Assembly (NCBI RefSeq): GCF_014779795.1
Contig: NZ_JACXZS010000004.1
Location: 1-64,000, forward strand
Source of the DNA: Microbacterium helvum
GTDB lineage: Bacteria > Actinomycetota > Actinomycetes > Actinomycetales > Microbacteriaceae
DNA length: 64,000 nucleotides
Reading direction: 5' to 3'
Shown here: positions 18,225 through 26,777 of the stretch, piece by piece
Position numbering within the stretch: the stretch's first letter is position 1
How the letters are laid out: the number at the start of each line of letters is the position of its first letter
Program-made: the position numbers and the translations under genes
Notes under the pieces: generated by a model
What the model was told of the DNA's origin: nothing
Database searches by the model: none
What the model saw: only the letters and a program-made list of their open reading frames with translations

Positions 18225-18641
18225 CTATTCGGGGTGATCGGCCGCGAGGCGGGCGTTGCGTCGGTCGAGGGCGGCCCCCTTGATGGTGGCATACCCGTAC
18301 ATGACGCCGAAAACGACGGCCACGATCGCGAGCGCCGGCACCAGGAACGCGCCGAGCAGCACGACGAGCTGCAGCGCCCAGCCGAGGACGATCCCCCACC
18401 GGTACCGCGTGACGCGGGTGGTCGCGATCATGAGGAGCGCGACCACTGCGCCGGTGACGATCCCCCACCACGGGGGGATGCTCGCCGGCAGCGCCTTCAA
18501 CCCGTAGACGACGAGCCCGCCGAGGAACGCGATGATCGACTCGAAGCCGAGCACGATGGTCGCGAGGGACTCCTCGGCGCCGCGGGCGCGACGCTGCTTC
18601 AGCGGTGGCTCGCCCGCGCCGGACGGCCCTGTCTCGCTCAC
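18225..18641 (-). CDS. DUF4233 domain-containing membrane protein
   Basis: 138 residues with four likely membrane helices (IVLGFESIIAFLGGLVVYGL and three more) and basic ends. The GTG at 18641 is preferred because it overlaps the folC stop as GTGA, the coupling used throughout this stretch; an ATG three codons earlier is possible. DUF4233 proteins usually lie between folC and ndk in actinobacteria. Role unknown. Confidence 0.88.
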   Translation of the reverse strand: MSETGPSGAGEPPLKQRRARGAEESLATIVLGFESIIAFLGGLVVYGLKALPASIPPWWGIVTGAVVALLMIATTRVTRYRWGIVLGWALQLVVLLGAFLVPALAIVAVVFGVMYGYATIKGAALDRRNARLAADHPE

Positions 18642-19996
18642 TCGCTCCACCCCGCCTTCCAGTCCTCGGCGACCGACAGCGCGAGTGCTTCACCCGCGAG
18701 CACGACCGACCCCGCGATGACGACGGCGCGGCGGTCGGATGCCGCGGCCCACGCCCGTGCCGCGTCAGCGGCCTCGGAGAGGTCCCGGTGCACCGAGACG
18801 CGCAGGTCGTGCGCTTCCGCGAGATCGGCGATGGCGTCGGCGTCCTCGGCACGCTCGGAGTCCGGCGCGGTGGCGAACATGTGGGCCGCCACCGGCGCGA
18901 GGGCGTCGACGATGCCTGCGGCGTCCTTGTCGGACAGGACGCCCAGCACGACACCCCACTCATCGAAGTCGAACGACTCGCGCAGCGCGGTGACGAGCGC
19001 GCGGGCGCCGTGCGGATTGTGCGCGGCGTCGACGAGCACGGTCGGGGCCGCACCGACCAGCTGCAGACGGCCCGGCGACGTGACGCCCCCGAGCCCTTCG
19101 GCGAGGACGTCGCCGGCGATCGGCTGCGTGCCCCCGCCCACGAGCGATTCGACCGCGGCGATCGCGAGCGCCGCGTTGAAACCCTGGTGTGCGCCGTACA
19201 GCGGCAGGTACTCGTCCTGGTAGGTGCCGGCCAGACCGCGCACCGTGATCTGCTGCCCGCCCACGGCCAGACGCTGCTCGGCGAGCGCGAACTCGCCGCC
19301 CTCGAAGGCGATCGTGGCTCCGCGCGCGTCGGCGGCGGCGCGCAGCACGGCCTCGGCGGCCGCATCCTGCCGTGCCGACACGACGGCCGCGCCGTCCTTG
19401 ATGATGCCGGCTTTCACCGTGGCGATCTCAGCGATCGTGTCGCCCAGCCGATCGGCATGGTCGACGTCGATGGGAGCGAAGACCGCGACGTCGCCGTCCG
19501 CCGTGTTCGTGGAGTCCCACGCGCCGCCCATGCCGACCTCCAGCACGAGGACGTCGATGGGCGCATCGGCGAACGCCACGAAGGCGAGCACGGTCAGCAG
19601 CTCGAAGAAGGTGAGCGGCGCGTCGCCGGCAGCCTCGAGCTCGGCATCGACGATCCCGACGAAGGGCACGATCTCGTCCCACGCCTCCGCGACCGCCGCA
19701 TCGTCGATCGGCTCGCCGTCGACCATGATCCGCTCGGTGAACCGCTCGAGATGGGGGCTCGTGAACAGGCCGGTGCGCAGGCCGTGCGCGCGCACGAGAC
19801 TCTCGATCATGCGGCTGGTGGACGTCTTGCCGTTGGTGCCGGTGACGTGGACCACGCGGTACGTGCGCTGCGGGTCGTCGAGCAGTTCGAGCACGCGGCG
19901 CGTCCGATCGACACGCGGCTGCACCCAGCGCTCACCCTGGCGCTGCAGCAGCGCCTCGTACACCGCGTCGGCGCGCCGGCGGTCGCGATCGCTCAC
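18638..19996 (-). CDS. folC: Bifunctional folylpolyglutamate synthase / dihydrofolate synthase
   Basis: 452 residues. The P-loop [22 protein letters not shown], the [13 protein letters not shown] segment, [13 protein letters not shown] and the C-terminal [11 protein letters not shown] motif define the Mur-ligase-like FolC family. It adds glutamate to folates and makes dihydrofolate from dihydropteroate. The GTG start at 19996 overlaps the ileS stop (GTGA), so folC shares the ileS transcript and its T-box control. Confidence 0.96.
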   Translation of the reverse strand: MSDRDRRRADAVYEALLQRQGERWVQPRVDRTRRVLELLDDPQRTYRVVHVTGTNGKTSTSRMIESLVRAHGLRTGLFTSPHLERFTERIMVDGEPIDDAAVAEAWDEIVPFVGIVDAELEAAGDAPLTFFELLTVLAFVAFADAPIDVLVLEVGMGGAWDSTNTADGDVAVFAPIDVDHADRLGDTIAEIATVKAGIIKDGAAVVSARQDAAAEAVLRAAADARGATIAFEGGEFALAEQRLAVGGQQITVRGLAGTYQDEYLPLYGAHQGFNAALAIAAVESLVGGGTQPIAGDVLAEGLGGVTSPGRLQLVGAAPTVLVDAAHNPHGARALVTALRESFDFDEWGVVLGVLSDKDAAGIVDALAPVAAHMFATAPDSERAEDADAIADLAEAHDLRVSVHRDLSEAADAARAWAAASDRRAVVIAGSVVLAGEALALSVAEDWKAGWSE

Positions 19997-22900
19997 TTCG
20001 AGACCTCCGCCTTCGACACGGCCACTGTGAACTCGCCCCGGTTGGCGTAGGTGCCCGCGGGGAAGGTGGCTTGGTGGTCGTGGCTGTCGACGAGCGCATC
20101 GGGCGCCACGAGCACCGCGTGCTCGACCGCGAGCGTCTCCCCCGCGACGTCGGCGGAGACGAACGCCGACTGCACCGCGTCGCCGTCGGCGGCGTCGTCG
20201 AACACCAGGGTCAGGCGGATGCGGTCGCTGACATCGAACCCGGCCGCCTTGCGCGTGTCCTGCACGGCGCGGATGACGTCGCGCGCCAGCCCCTCGGCCT
20301 CGAGTTCGGGGGTCGTGGTGGTGTCGAGCAGCACGAAGCCGCCCTCGGCCAGGAGCGCGATCGCGGTTCCCTCGTCGACGCCGCCCGCCTCGAGGGTGAG
20401 CTCGTACTCGCCCTCCTGCAGGGCGATCCCGTCGACGACGACCGCGCCGTCGCGCTCCTCCCACACACCCGACTTCGCGCCGGCGATGACGTGCTGCACC
20501 TGCTTGCCCAGGCGCGGCCCTGCAGCCCGTGCGTTGACGCTCAGCCGCTTGCTGATGCCGTAGCGCGCGGACAGGTCGTCGGCGAGCTCGAGCACCTCCA
20601 CCGACTTGACGTTGAGTTCGTCGCGGAGGATGCCGTCGAACTGTGCCAGGGCGGCAGCATCCGAAACAGCGACCGTGAGCCGCGGCAGCGGGAGCCGGAC
20701 GCGGCGTCCCTCCTTCTTGCGCAGCGCGTTCGCGACGCTCGACACCTCGCGCACGGTGTCCATGGCCGTGCGGATGTCGGCGGCCGCGGGGAACTGCGAC
20801 GCGTCGGGCCAGTCCTGCAGGTGGACGCTGCGGCCGCCCGTCAGCCCCTGCCAGACGCGCTCAGAGATCAGCGGGATCATCGGAGCGGCCACCCGCGTGA
20901 GCGTCTCGAGCACCGTGTAGAGCGTGTCGAACGCCTCGGTGCTGCGGGGGTCGTCCTCGGTCACCCCGACCCAGAACCGGTCGCGCGAACGGCGGATGTA
21001 CCAGTTGGTCAGCGCCTCGGCGAAACCGCGCAGGCGGGCCGCCGCAGCCGGCGAGTCCAGCCCGTCCAGGTCGTCGGCCACGTCGCGGACGAGGTCGCCG
21101 GTGAGGGCGAGGATGTACCTGTCGAGCACGTCGGTCGAATCGGTCCGCCAGGACGCCTGGTAGCCCTCGCCGCCCGGGCCGGTCGCGGCGTTGGCGTAGG
21201 TGGCGAAGAAGTACCACGCGTTCCACAGCGGCAGCAGGAACTCCCGCACCCCGGATCGCAGCCCCTCTGCGGTGACGATGAAGTTGCCGCCGCGGAGGAT
21301 CGGACTCGCCATGAGGTACCAGCGGGTCGCGTCGGAGCCGTCGGATTCGAAGGTCTCGTTCACATCGGGGTAGTTGCGCCGCGACTTGGAGGCCTTGAAC
21401 CCGTCGTTGCCGAGGATGATCCCGTGGCACGACACGCCCGTGAACGCGGGGCGGTCGAACAGCGCCGTCGACAGCACATGCATGACGTAGAACCACCCGC
21501 GGGTCTGCCCGATGTACTCGACGATGAAGTCCGCGGGCGAGTGCTCGTCGAACCAGTCATGGTTCTCGAACGGGTAGTGCACCTGGGCGAACGGCATCGA
21601 CGCGGAGTCGAACCACACGTCGAAGACGTCCTCGATGCGGCGCATGGTGCTCTTGCCGGTGGGGTCGTCGGGGTTGGGGCGCGTGAGGTCGTCGATGTAC
21701 GGGCGGTGCAGGTCCACCTCGCCCTCCGCGTTGCGCGGCAGACGCCCGAAGTCGCGTTCGATCTCTTCCAGCGAGCCGTAGACGTCGATGCGCGGATGCT
21801 CGGGGTCGTCGCTCTTCCACACCGGGATCGGCGACCCCCAGTAGCGGTTGCGGCTCACCGACCAGTCACGGGCGCCCTCGAGCCACTTGCCGAACTGTCC
21901 GTGCTTGACGTTGCCGGGCACCCAGGTGATGAGCTCGTTGTTCTCGAGCATCCGGCTCTTGATGTCGGTGACGCGGATGAACCAGCTCGATACGGCGCGG
22001 TAGATGAGCGGGTTGTGGCACCGCCAGCAGTGCGGGTACGAGTGCTCGTAGCTCGCCTCGCGCAGCAGGCGCCCCTCCTGGCGCAGCAGGCGGATGAGCG
22101 GGCGGTTCGCGTCCATCCAGAGCTGGCCGGCGACGTCGGTCACCTGCGGCAGGAAGCGTCCACCGTCGTCGAGACTCATGATGAGGGGGATGCCGGCGGC
22201 CGCGGTGACCCGCTGGTCGTCCTCGCCGTAGGCCGGTGCCTGGTGCACGATGCCGGTGCCGTCCGCGGTGGTGACGTAGTCGTCGACGAGGATGCGCCAG
22301 GCCGAGCCCGTGCCCCAGGTGGCGGCATCCGCGTAGTAGTCGAACAGGCGGTCGTAGGTGACGTCCTCGAGGTCGGCGCCGAGCAGGGTCTGCTCGACGG
22401 CGGCGCGGGCATCTTCCGCCGACTCGTAGCCGAGGTCCTTCGCGTACCCGGCGAGCAGCTCCTCCGCGAGCAGGTAGCGGTGCGCCGTGGCGCCCTCGGG
22501 GTCGTCGCCCGCGGGCACGTCGGCGGCACCGGCCGGTCCGCCCGGCACGACGACGTAGCGGATGTCAGGCCCGACGACGAGCGCGAAGTTCGTCGGGAGC
22601 GTCCACGGTGTCGTCGTCCAGGCGAGCGCCCGCACGCCGGTGAGCCCGAGCGCCTCGGCCTTGACTCCCGTGAGCGGGAAGGTGATCGTCACCGACGGGT
22701 CCTGGCGCATCAGGTACACGTCGTCGTCCATGCGCAGCTCGTGCGCCGACAGCGGCGTCTCGTCGCGCCAGCAGTACGGCAGCACGCGGTGGCCCTCGTA
22801 GGCGAGGCCCTTGTCGTAGATGGTCTTGAACGCCCACAGGACGGATTCCATGTAGGTGAGGTCGAGCGTCTTGTAGCCGCGGTCGAAGTCGACCCAGCGC

Positions 22901-23361
22901 GCCTGACGGGTGACGTAGTCCTCCCACTCGCGCGTGTAAGCGAGCACCGACTCACGGGACTTGGCGTTGAACGTCGCGATGCCCATCGCCTCGATCTCGC
23001 TCTTCTCGGTGATGCCGAGCTGCTTCATGGCCTCGAGTTCGGCCGGAAGGCCGTGCGTGTCCCACCCGAACACGCGGTCGACCTTCTTGCCGCGCATGGT
23101 CTGGAACCGCGGGAAGAGGTCCTTCGCGTAGCCGGTCAGCAGGTGGCCGTAGTGCGGCAGTCCGTTGGCGAACGGAGGACCGTCGTAGAAGACCCACTCC
23201 TCCGCGCCCTCGCGCTGCGAGATGGAGGCCTGGAAGGTCTGGTCGGCCTCCCAGAAGGCGAGCGTCTCCTGCTCGATGTCGGGGAAGCGGGGGCTCGGGA
23301 CGAGGGGGGCAGGCGCCGCGTCGGCGGCGGGGCCGAAGGCGGAGGGGCGGGGGTAGGTCAT
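19993..23361 (-). CDS. ileS: Isoleucyl-tRNA synthetase
   Basis: 1,122 residues from the ATG at 23361 (another ATG directly before it, 23364). Class I signatures are [13 protein letters not shown] (HIGH variant HYGH) and [12 protein letters not shown] (KMSKS variant KASKS). The editing domain lies between them with [11 protein letters not shown], and the tRNA-binding C-terminal domain follows. The length and KASKS variant fit the eukaryote-like IleS type found in actinobacteria. It is preceded by a T-box leader with an Ile specifier and followed by folC and DUF4233 in overlapping frames. Confidence 0.97.
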   Translation of the reverse strand: MTYPRPSAFGPAADAAPAPLVPSPRFPDIEQETLAFWEADQTFQASISQREGAEEWVFYDGPPFANGLPHYGHLLTGYAKDLFPRFQTMRGKKVDRVFGWDTHGLPAELEAMKQLGITEKSEIEAMGIATFNAKSRESVLAYTREWEDYVTRQARWVDFDRGYKTLDLTYMESVLWAFKTIYDKGLAYEGHRVLPYCWRDETPLSAHELRMDDDVYLMRQDPSVTITFPLTGVKAEALGLTGVRALAWTTTPWTLPTNFALVVGPDIRYVVVPGGPAGAADVPAGDDPEGATAHRYLLAEELLAGYAKDLGYESAEDARAAVEQTLLGADLEDVTYDRLFDYYADAATWGTGSAWRILVDDYVTTADGTGIVHQAPAYGEDDQRVTAAAGIPLIMSLDDGGRFLPQVTDVAGQLWMDANRPLIRLLRQEGRLLREASYEHSYPHCWRCHNPLIYRAVSSWFIRVTDIKSRMLENNELITWVPGNVKHGQFGKWLEGARDWSVSRNRYWGSPIPVWKSDDPEHPRIDVYGSLEEIERDFGRLPRNAEGEVDLHRPYIDDLTRPNPDDPTGKSTMRRIEDVFDVWFDSASMPFAQVHYPFENHDWFDEHSPADFIVEYIGQTRGWFYVMHVLSTALFDRPAFTGVSCHGIILGNDGFKASKSRRNYPDVNETFESDGSDATRWYLMASPILRGGNFIVTAEGLRSGVREFLLPLWNAWYFFATYANAATGPGGEGYQASWRTDSTDVLDRYILALTGDLVRDVADDLDGLDSPAAAARLRGFAEALTNWYIRRSRDRFWVGVTEDDPRSTEAFDTLYTVLETLTRVAAPMIPLISERVWQGLTGGRSVHLQDWPDASQFPAAADIRTAMDTVREVSSVANALRKKEGRRVRLPLPRLTVAVSDAAALAQFDGILRDELNVKSVEVLELADDLSARYGISKRLSVNARAAGPRLGKQVQHVIAGAKSGVWEERDGAVVVDGIALQEGEYELTLEAGGVDEGTAIALLAEGGFVLLDTTTTPELEAEGLARDVIRAVQDTRKAAGFDVSDRIRLTLVFDDAADGDAVQSAFVSADVAGETLAVEHAVLVAPDALVDSHDHQATFPAGTYANRGEFTVAVSKAEVSK

Positions 23362-23424
23362 CATCTCTCGCAGGTGCTCGCTCGTGTGCTTCCTGCCGGG
23401 ACGGCCGTCCCGGATGCGGATCCA

Positions 23425-23600
23425 GGTCTGCCGCGGTACCACCCTGCATTGATGGATGCCGGTGGCCCGGCATCCATCCCCTCTCACTGCGGCTGTGACG
23501 GGCCTGACCCGTTCGGTTCTAGTGACGGTGCCCGTCCGATGACGGACGAGCACCGCGTTCTTCCGAAGACTCCCCGGTGATGGCCGGATCGATGTCGCTG
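23425..23600 (-). ncRNA. T-box riboswitch (Ile), short Stem I type, controlling ileS
   Basis: On the minus strand the leader contains a compact Stem I with CCGGCC-ATC-ACCGGGGAG (specifier ATC at 23579-23581), a 12-bp Stem II-like hairpin GGTGCTCGTCCG / CGGACGGGCACC (23527-23554), a 12-bp stem GATGGATGCCGG / CCGGCATCCATC (23451-23478), and the exact T-box AGGGTGGTACCGCGG (23431-23445), which binds the tRNA acceptor end. Actinobacterial ileS T-boxes of this type act on translation rather than termination. A further hairpin CCGGGAC / GTCCCGG follows at 23396-23413, before the start codon. Uncharged tRNA-Ile should raise ileS expression. Confidence 0.93.
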
Positions 23601-23606
23601 GACTTG

Positions 23607-23612
23607 ATTCTA
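23607..23612 (-). promoter_or_regulatory. ileS -10 box
   Basis: TAGAAT on the minus strand, placing the transcript start near 23600, just before Stem I of the T-box. Confidence 0.6.
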
Positions 23613-23628
23613 CCCGGCGGCGATGCGG

Positions 23629-23634
23629 TAGGCT
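23629..23634 (+). promoter_or_regulatory. Candidate -10 box of the beta-glucosidase gene
   Basis: TAGGCT on the plus strand, with TTGATT 19 bases upstream (long spacing). The CebR/CelR-type palindrome begins 11 bases downstream, so a bound repressor would cover the transcript start. Confidence 0.4.
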
Positions 23635-23644
23635 GTGCCGAGCG

Positions 23645-23658
23645 TGGGAGCGCTCCCA
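23645..23658. promoter_or_regulatory. CebR/CelR-type LacI-family operator
   Basis: The perfect palindrome TGGGAGCGCTCCCA, extended by one base pair on each side, lies 36 bases upstream of the beta-glucosidase ATG. The 14-mer is the binding sequence described for CebR of Streptomyces and CelR of Thermobifida, which release on cellobiose or related cello-oligosaccharides. No LacI gene is in the window, so the regulator must be encoded elsewhere. Confidence 0.88.
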
Positions 23659-23693
23659 CGCGTGACCCCCGACTCCCGCACACGAAGGCGACG

Positions 23694-25184
23694 ATGCCCA
23701 CTCCCCTGCGCCCCGACGGCGATCTGACCCGCCGGACCTTCCTCCTCGCCGCCGGCGGGGCCACCCTGACCGCGGCCCTGGCGGCCTGCACCCCGGGAGG
23801 CTCGACACCCGCCCCGACGTCGAGCTCCACCCCCGCCCCGTGGGCGCCGCCCGCGGAGCCGATGGCCTTCCCGAAGGGCTACACATGGGGCGCGTCCACC
23901 AGTGCCTTCCAGATCGAGGGCGCACTCACCGCGGACGGGCGGGGCGCCTCGGTGTGGGACACCTTCGCCGCGCTCCCCGGCAAGATCGTGGACCGCTCCA
24001 CCGGTGACCCGGCAGCGGACCAGTACCACCGGTATGCCGACGACGTCGCCCTGATGAGCTCGCTCGGCCTCGGGGCGTACCGGTTCTCGATCTCGTGGTC
24101 GCGCGTGATGCCGACCGGGACGGGTGAGGTCAACCAGCCCGGCCTCGACTACTACCGGCGCCTGGTCGACGCCCTCGTCGGCGCCGGCATCCAGCCCACG
24201 ATCACACTGTTCCACTGGGATCTGCCGCAGACCCTGCAGGATGCCGGCGGCTGGACCTCGCGTGATACCGCTGCGCGATTCGCCGACTACGCAGCGGTCT
24301 GCTTCGACGCGCTCGGCGACGCGAACGCGGACTGGCTGACCGTCAACGAGCCCAAGACGCACGCGTTCGTGGGTCACTGGTACGGCACGCACGCGCCCGG
24401 GCTGCGCGACGCCGACACCGCCGCAGCCGCCGTCCATCACCAGCTGCTGGCGCACGGGCTCGCGGTACAACGCTTCCGAGAGAGCGGCGTCCCCGGCCGC
24501 ATCGGGGCCGCGCTCAACCTCATCCCGGTCATCGCGACCGAACCCGACTACCCCGAGGCGGCCACGTTCACGGACGCGCGCGAGAACCGGCTGTTCCTCG
24601 ATCCGATCCTGAAGGGCGCCTACCCCGACGACGCGCTCGGCGACGAGCCCGGGCAGCTGCCCGCCGACGCGACCGCCTTCCTCGCGCTGCAGCAGCCCGG
24701 CGACCTCGACATCATCTCGGAGCCGTGCGATCTGCTGGCGGTCCAGTACTACGGCGTGACGGGCGTGGACGGCATCGGCAACACCGTCGAGGTCGCGCCG
24801 ACCTCCGCCGCCTCGTGGCAGCAGATCGATCCGCAGGGACTGTACGACCTGCTGATGCGCCTGAAGGACGAGTACCCCGCGATCCCGCTGATCATCACCG
24901 AGAACGGCATCCCGGACCCGACCGCCGACCTGACCGTCGACGATCCCGACCGCGTCGAGTTCCTGCGCGCGCACTTCCAGCAGGCTGCGCGAGCGATCGG
25001 CGACGGCGTCCCGCTCGAAGGCCACTACGTGTGGTCGCTGCTCGACAACTTCGAGTGGGCGGAGGGCTACACGCAGCGGTGGGGCATCGTCGCGGTCGAC
25101 TTCGAGACGCAGGAGCGCACGCCGAAGAAGAGCGCCGGGTACTTCGCCGACGTCATCGCCGCCAACGCGGTCTCGAAGGACTGA
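23694..25184 (+). CDS. Exported GH1 beta-glucosidase with Tat/lipoprotein signal
   Basis: 496 residues. The N-terminus has a twin-arginine stretch [10 protein letters not shown], a hydrophobic region and a lipobox LAAC (Cys about 26), then a Pro/Ser/Thr linker. The GH1 domain runs from [15 protein letters not shown] to the end, with the acid/base Glu in LTVNEPKTH and the nucleophile Glu in [12 protein letters not shown]1 enzymes are usually cytoplasmic, so the export signal is notable. It probably cleaves cellobiose or related beta-glucosides at the cell surface. The CebR/CelR-type operator upstream supports this. Start ATG at 23694. Confidence 0.94.
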   Translation: MPTPLRPDGDLTRRTFLLAAGGATLTAALAACTPGGSTPAPTSSSTPAPWAPPAEPMAFPKGYTWGASTSAFQIEGALTADGRGASVWDTFAALPGKIVDRSTGDPAADQYHRYADDVALMSSLGLGAYRFSISWSRVMPTGTGEVNQPGLDYYRRLVDALVGAGIQPTITLFHWDLPQTLQDAGGWTSRDTAARFADYAAVCFDALGDANADWLTVNEPKTHAFVGHWYGTHAPGLRDADTAAAAVHHQLLAHGLAVQRFRESGVPGRIGAALNLIPVIATEPDYPEAATFTDARENRLFLDPILKGAYPDDALGDEPGQLPADATAFLALQQPGDLDIISEPCDLLAVQYYGVTGVDGIGNTVEVAPTSAASWQQIDPQGLYDLLMRLKDEYPAIPLIITENGIPDPTADLTVDDPDRVEFLRAHFQQAARAIGDGVPLEGHYVWSLLDNFEWAEGYTQRWGIVAVDFETQERTPKKSAGYFADVIAANAVSKD

Positions 25185-25246
25185 GGCGCGGCGGGAATGC
25201 GGGCCCACCGCATGGGGTTTCTGGACTCGTGCCAAGATTGACGTCC

Positions 25247-26602
25247 GTGACCGCAGCCGCACCCGCATCGCCCGAGAGCCCACGGGCCGCCATCGTTCCC
25301 GAAAGCTCGCCCACACGCCGTGTCGCGTGGGCCTCGATGGTCGGCACGTCCCTCGAATCCTTCGACTTCTACCTGTACGCGTACTTCTCGGCGTTCTTCG
25401 TCGGACCGCTCTTCTTCGACCCGCTGGGCGAGATCGGAGCAACGAGCGTCGCGTTCCTGACGATCGCGCTCGCGTTCGTGGTGCGCCCGATCGGTGCGCT
25501 GATCTTCGGCTACATGGGCGACCGCCTGGGCCGCCGCGCCACGCTCCTGTGGACGGTAGGGATCATGGGCGTCGCGACGGGCCTCATCGGCCTGCTGCCC
25601 ACGTATGCCCAGGCGGGCTGGCTCGGAGCCGTGCTGCTCATCGTCCTGCGCATCGTGCAGGGCCTGTCGCTCGGCGGCGAATGGGGTGGCTCCATCCTCA
25701 TCGCGACCGAGAACTCCGGTCCCCTCAAGCGTGCGTTCTACGCCGCCGTCCCTCAGCTCGGCTCGCCGGTCGGATCCATCCTGTCGGCCGTCGTCTTCAT
25801 CGTCATGACCGCTGTCCTCCCGGCTGAGCAGATGGCAGCGTGGGGTTGGCGCATCCCGTTCCTCCTCGCAGTCCCGCTGCTGCTGGTGTCGCTGTACCTG
25901 CGCTGGTCGATCACCGAGACGCCGGTGTTCACCGGACTCGTCGCGGAGGGCCGCCGCGACCGCGTGCCGTTCGTGACGATGTTCGCCAAACGTCCCGGCG
26001 CCATGGCGATCGCCATCGGCGCGGCGCTTCTGGGCATCGGCTCGTACTCGCTGATGAACACCTACACCGTCAACTACGGCGTCACCGAGCTCGGCTTCAG
26101 CTTCCAGGACCTGCTGATAGCCACGACGATCGGAGGACTTCTGCAGCTCGTCACGATCCCGCTGTTCGGTGCGTGGGCGAACCGCATCGGCTCGGCCCGC
26201 GTCGTGCTGTGGGGCGCGCTCGGCACGCTCGTCATCACGTTCCCGATGTACTTCCTGCTGCAGTTCGCGACCTTCCCGATCCTGGTGGCGACGATGATCG
26301 TCGGCGGCATCCTGCCGACCATGGCGTGGGCGGCGCTCGGCGGGCTCATGAACGACCTGTTCCCCGATCACTTCCGCTACTCGGCACTGTCGTTCGCCTA
26401 CGCGCTCGCGGCCACGATCAGCGGGTTCGTGCCGTATCTCACCCTCCAGCTCGGGTCCGCGACCGAGTTCGCGTGGTGGCACCCCGGCGTGATCCTCGCG
26501 ATCATGTCGGTGATCACGCTCGTGTCGGCGTGGCTCGCCACCCGCCGGCCCGTCGAGCCCGAGCTCGAGACGCAGCCCGAGACGGCGACCGTCGCCGCCT
26601 GA
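25247..26602 (+). CDS. MFS transporter, metabolite:H+ symporter (MHS) family
   Basis: 451 residues with 12 likely membrane helices. SLESFDFYLYAYFSAFFVGPLFF, GYMGDRLGRRATL (the MFS loop 2-3 motif) and RIVQGLSLGGEWGGS are typical of the MHS family, which takes up organic acids, betaine or shikimate with protons. The substrate is not readable. The start is the GTG at 25247; there is no ribosome binding site, and CAAGAT 8 bases upstream could drive a leaderless transcript. Confidence 0.9.
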   Translation: MTAAAPASPESPRAAIVPESSPTRRVAWASMVGTSLESFDFYLYAYFSAFFVGPLFFDPLGEIGATSVAFLTIALAFVVRPIGALIFGYMGDRLGRRATLLWTVGIMGVATGLIGLLPTYAQAGWLGAVLLIVLRIVQGLSLGGEWGGSILIATENSGPLKRAFYAAVPQLGSPVGSILSAVVFIVMTAVLPAEQMAAWGWRIPFLLAVPLLLVSLYLRWSITETPVFTGLVAEGRRDRVPFVTMFAKRPGAMAIAIGAALLGIGSYSLMNTYTVNYGVTELGFSFQDLLIATTIGGLLQLVTIPLFGAWANRIGSARVVLWGALGTLVITFPMYFLLQFATFPILVATMIVGGILPTMAWAALGGLMNDLFPDHFRYSALSFAYALAATISGFVPYLTLQLGSATEFAWWHPGVILAIMSVITLVSAWLATRRPVEPELETQPETATVAA

Positions 26603-26709
26603 CGATGAAGACGAGTGGATGCCGCCCACGCCTCGCCGCGGCGCGTGGCCCGGCGGCGCCGACGGCCGCCGGCATCCGCTCGTTCAGCTGCCGAGGGATC
26701 GCACCCCTG

Positions 26710-26715
26710 TAGAAT
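26710..26715 (+). promoter_or_regulatory. valS -10 box
   Basis: TAGAAT, identical to the ileS -10 box, about 60 bases before the valS ATG. No T-box sequence occurs in this short leader. Confidence 0.5.
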
Positions 26716-26777
26716 CGATCGACATCCCACACTCAGGCACGCTCACACAGTGCCGCACATATCGATCGAGGAGATCC

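Noticed and set aside
20071..23580. A 1,169-residue open frame on the plus strand
   Set aside because: Antisense to ileS; it results from high G/C at third positions and has no family features, while ileS motifs are complete.
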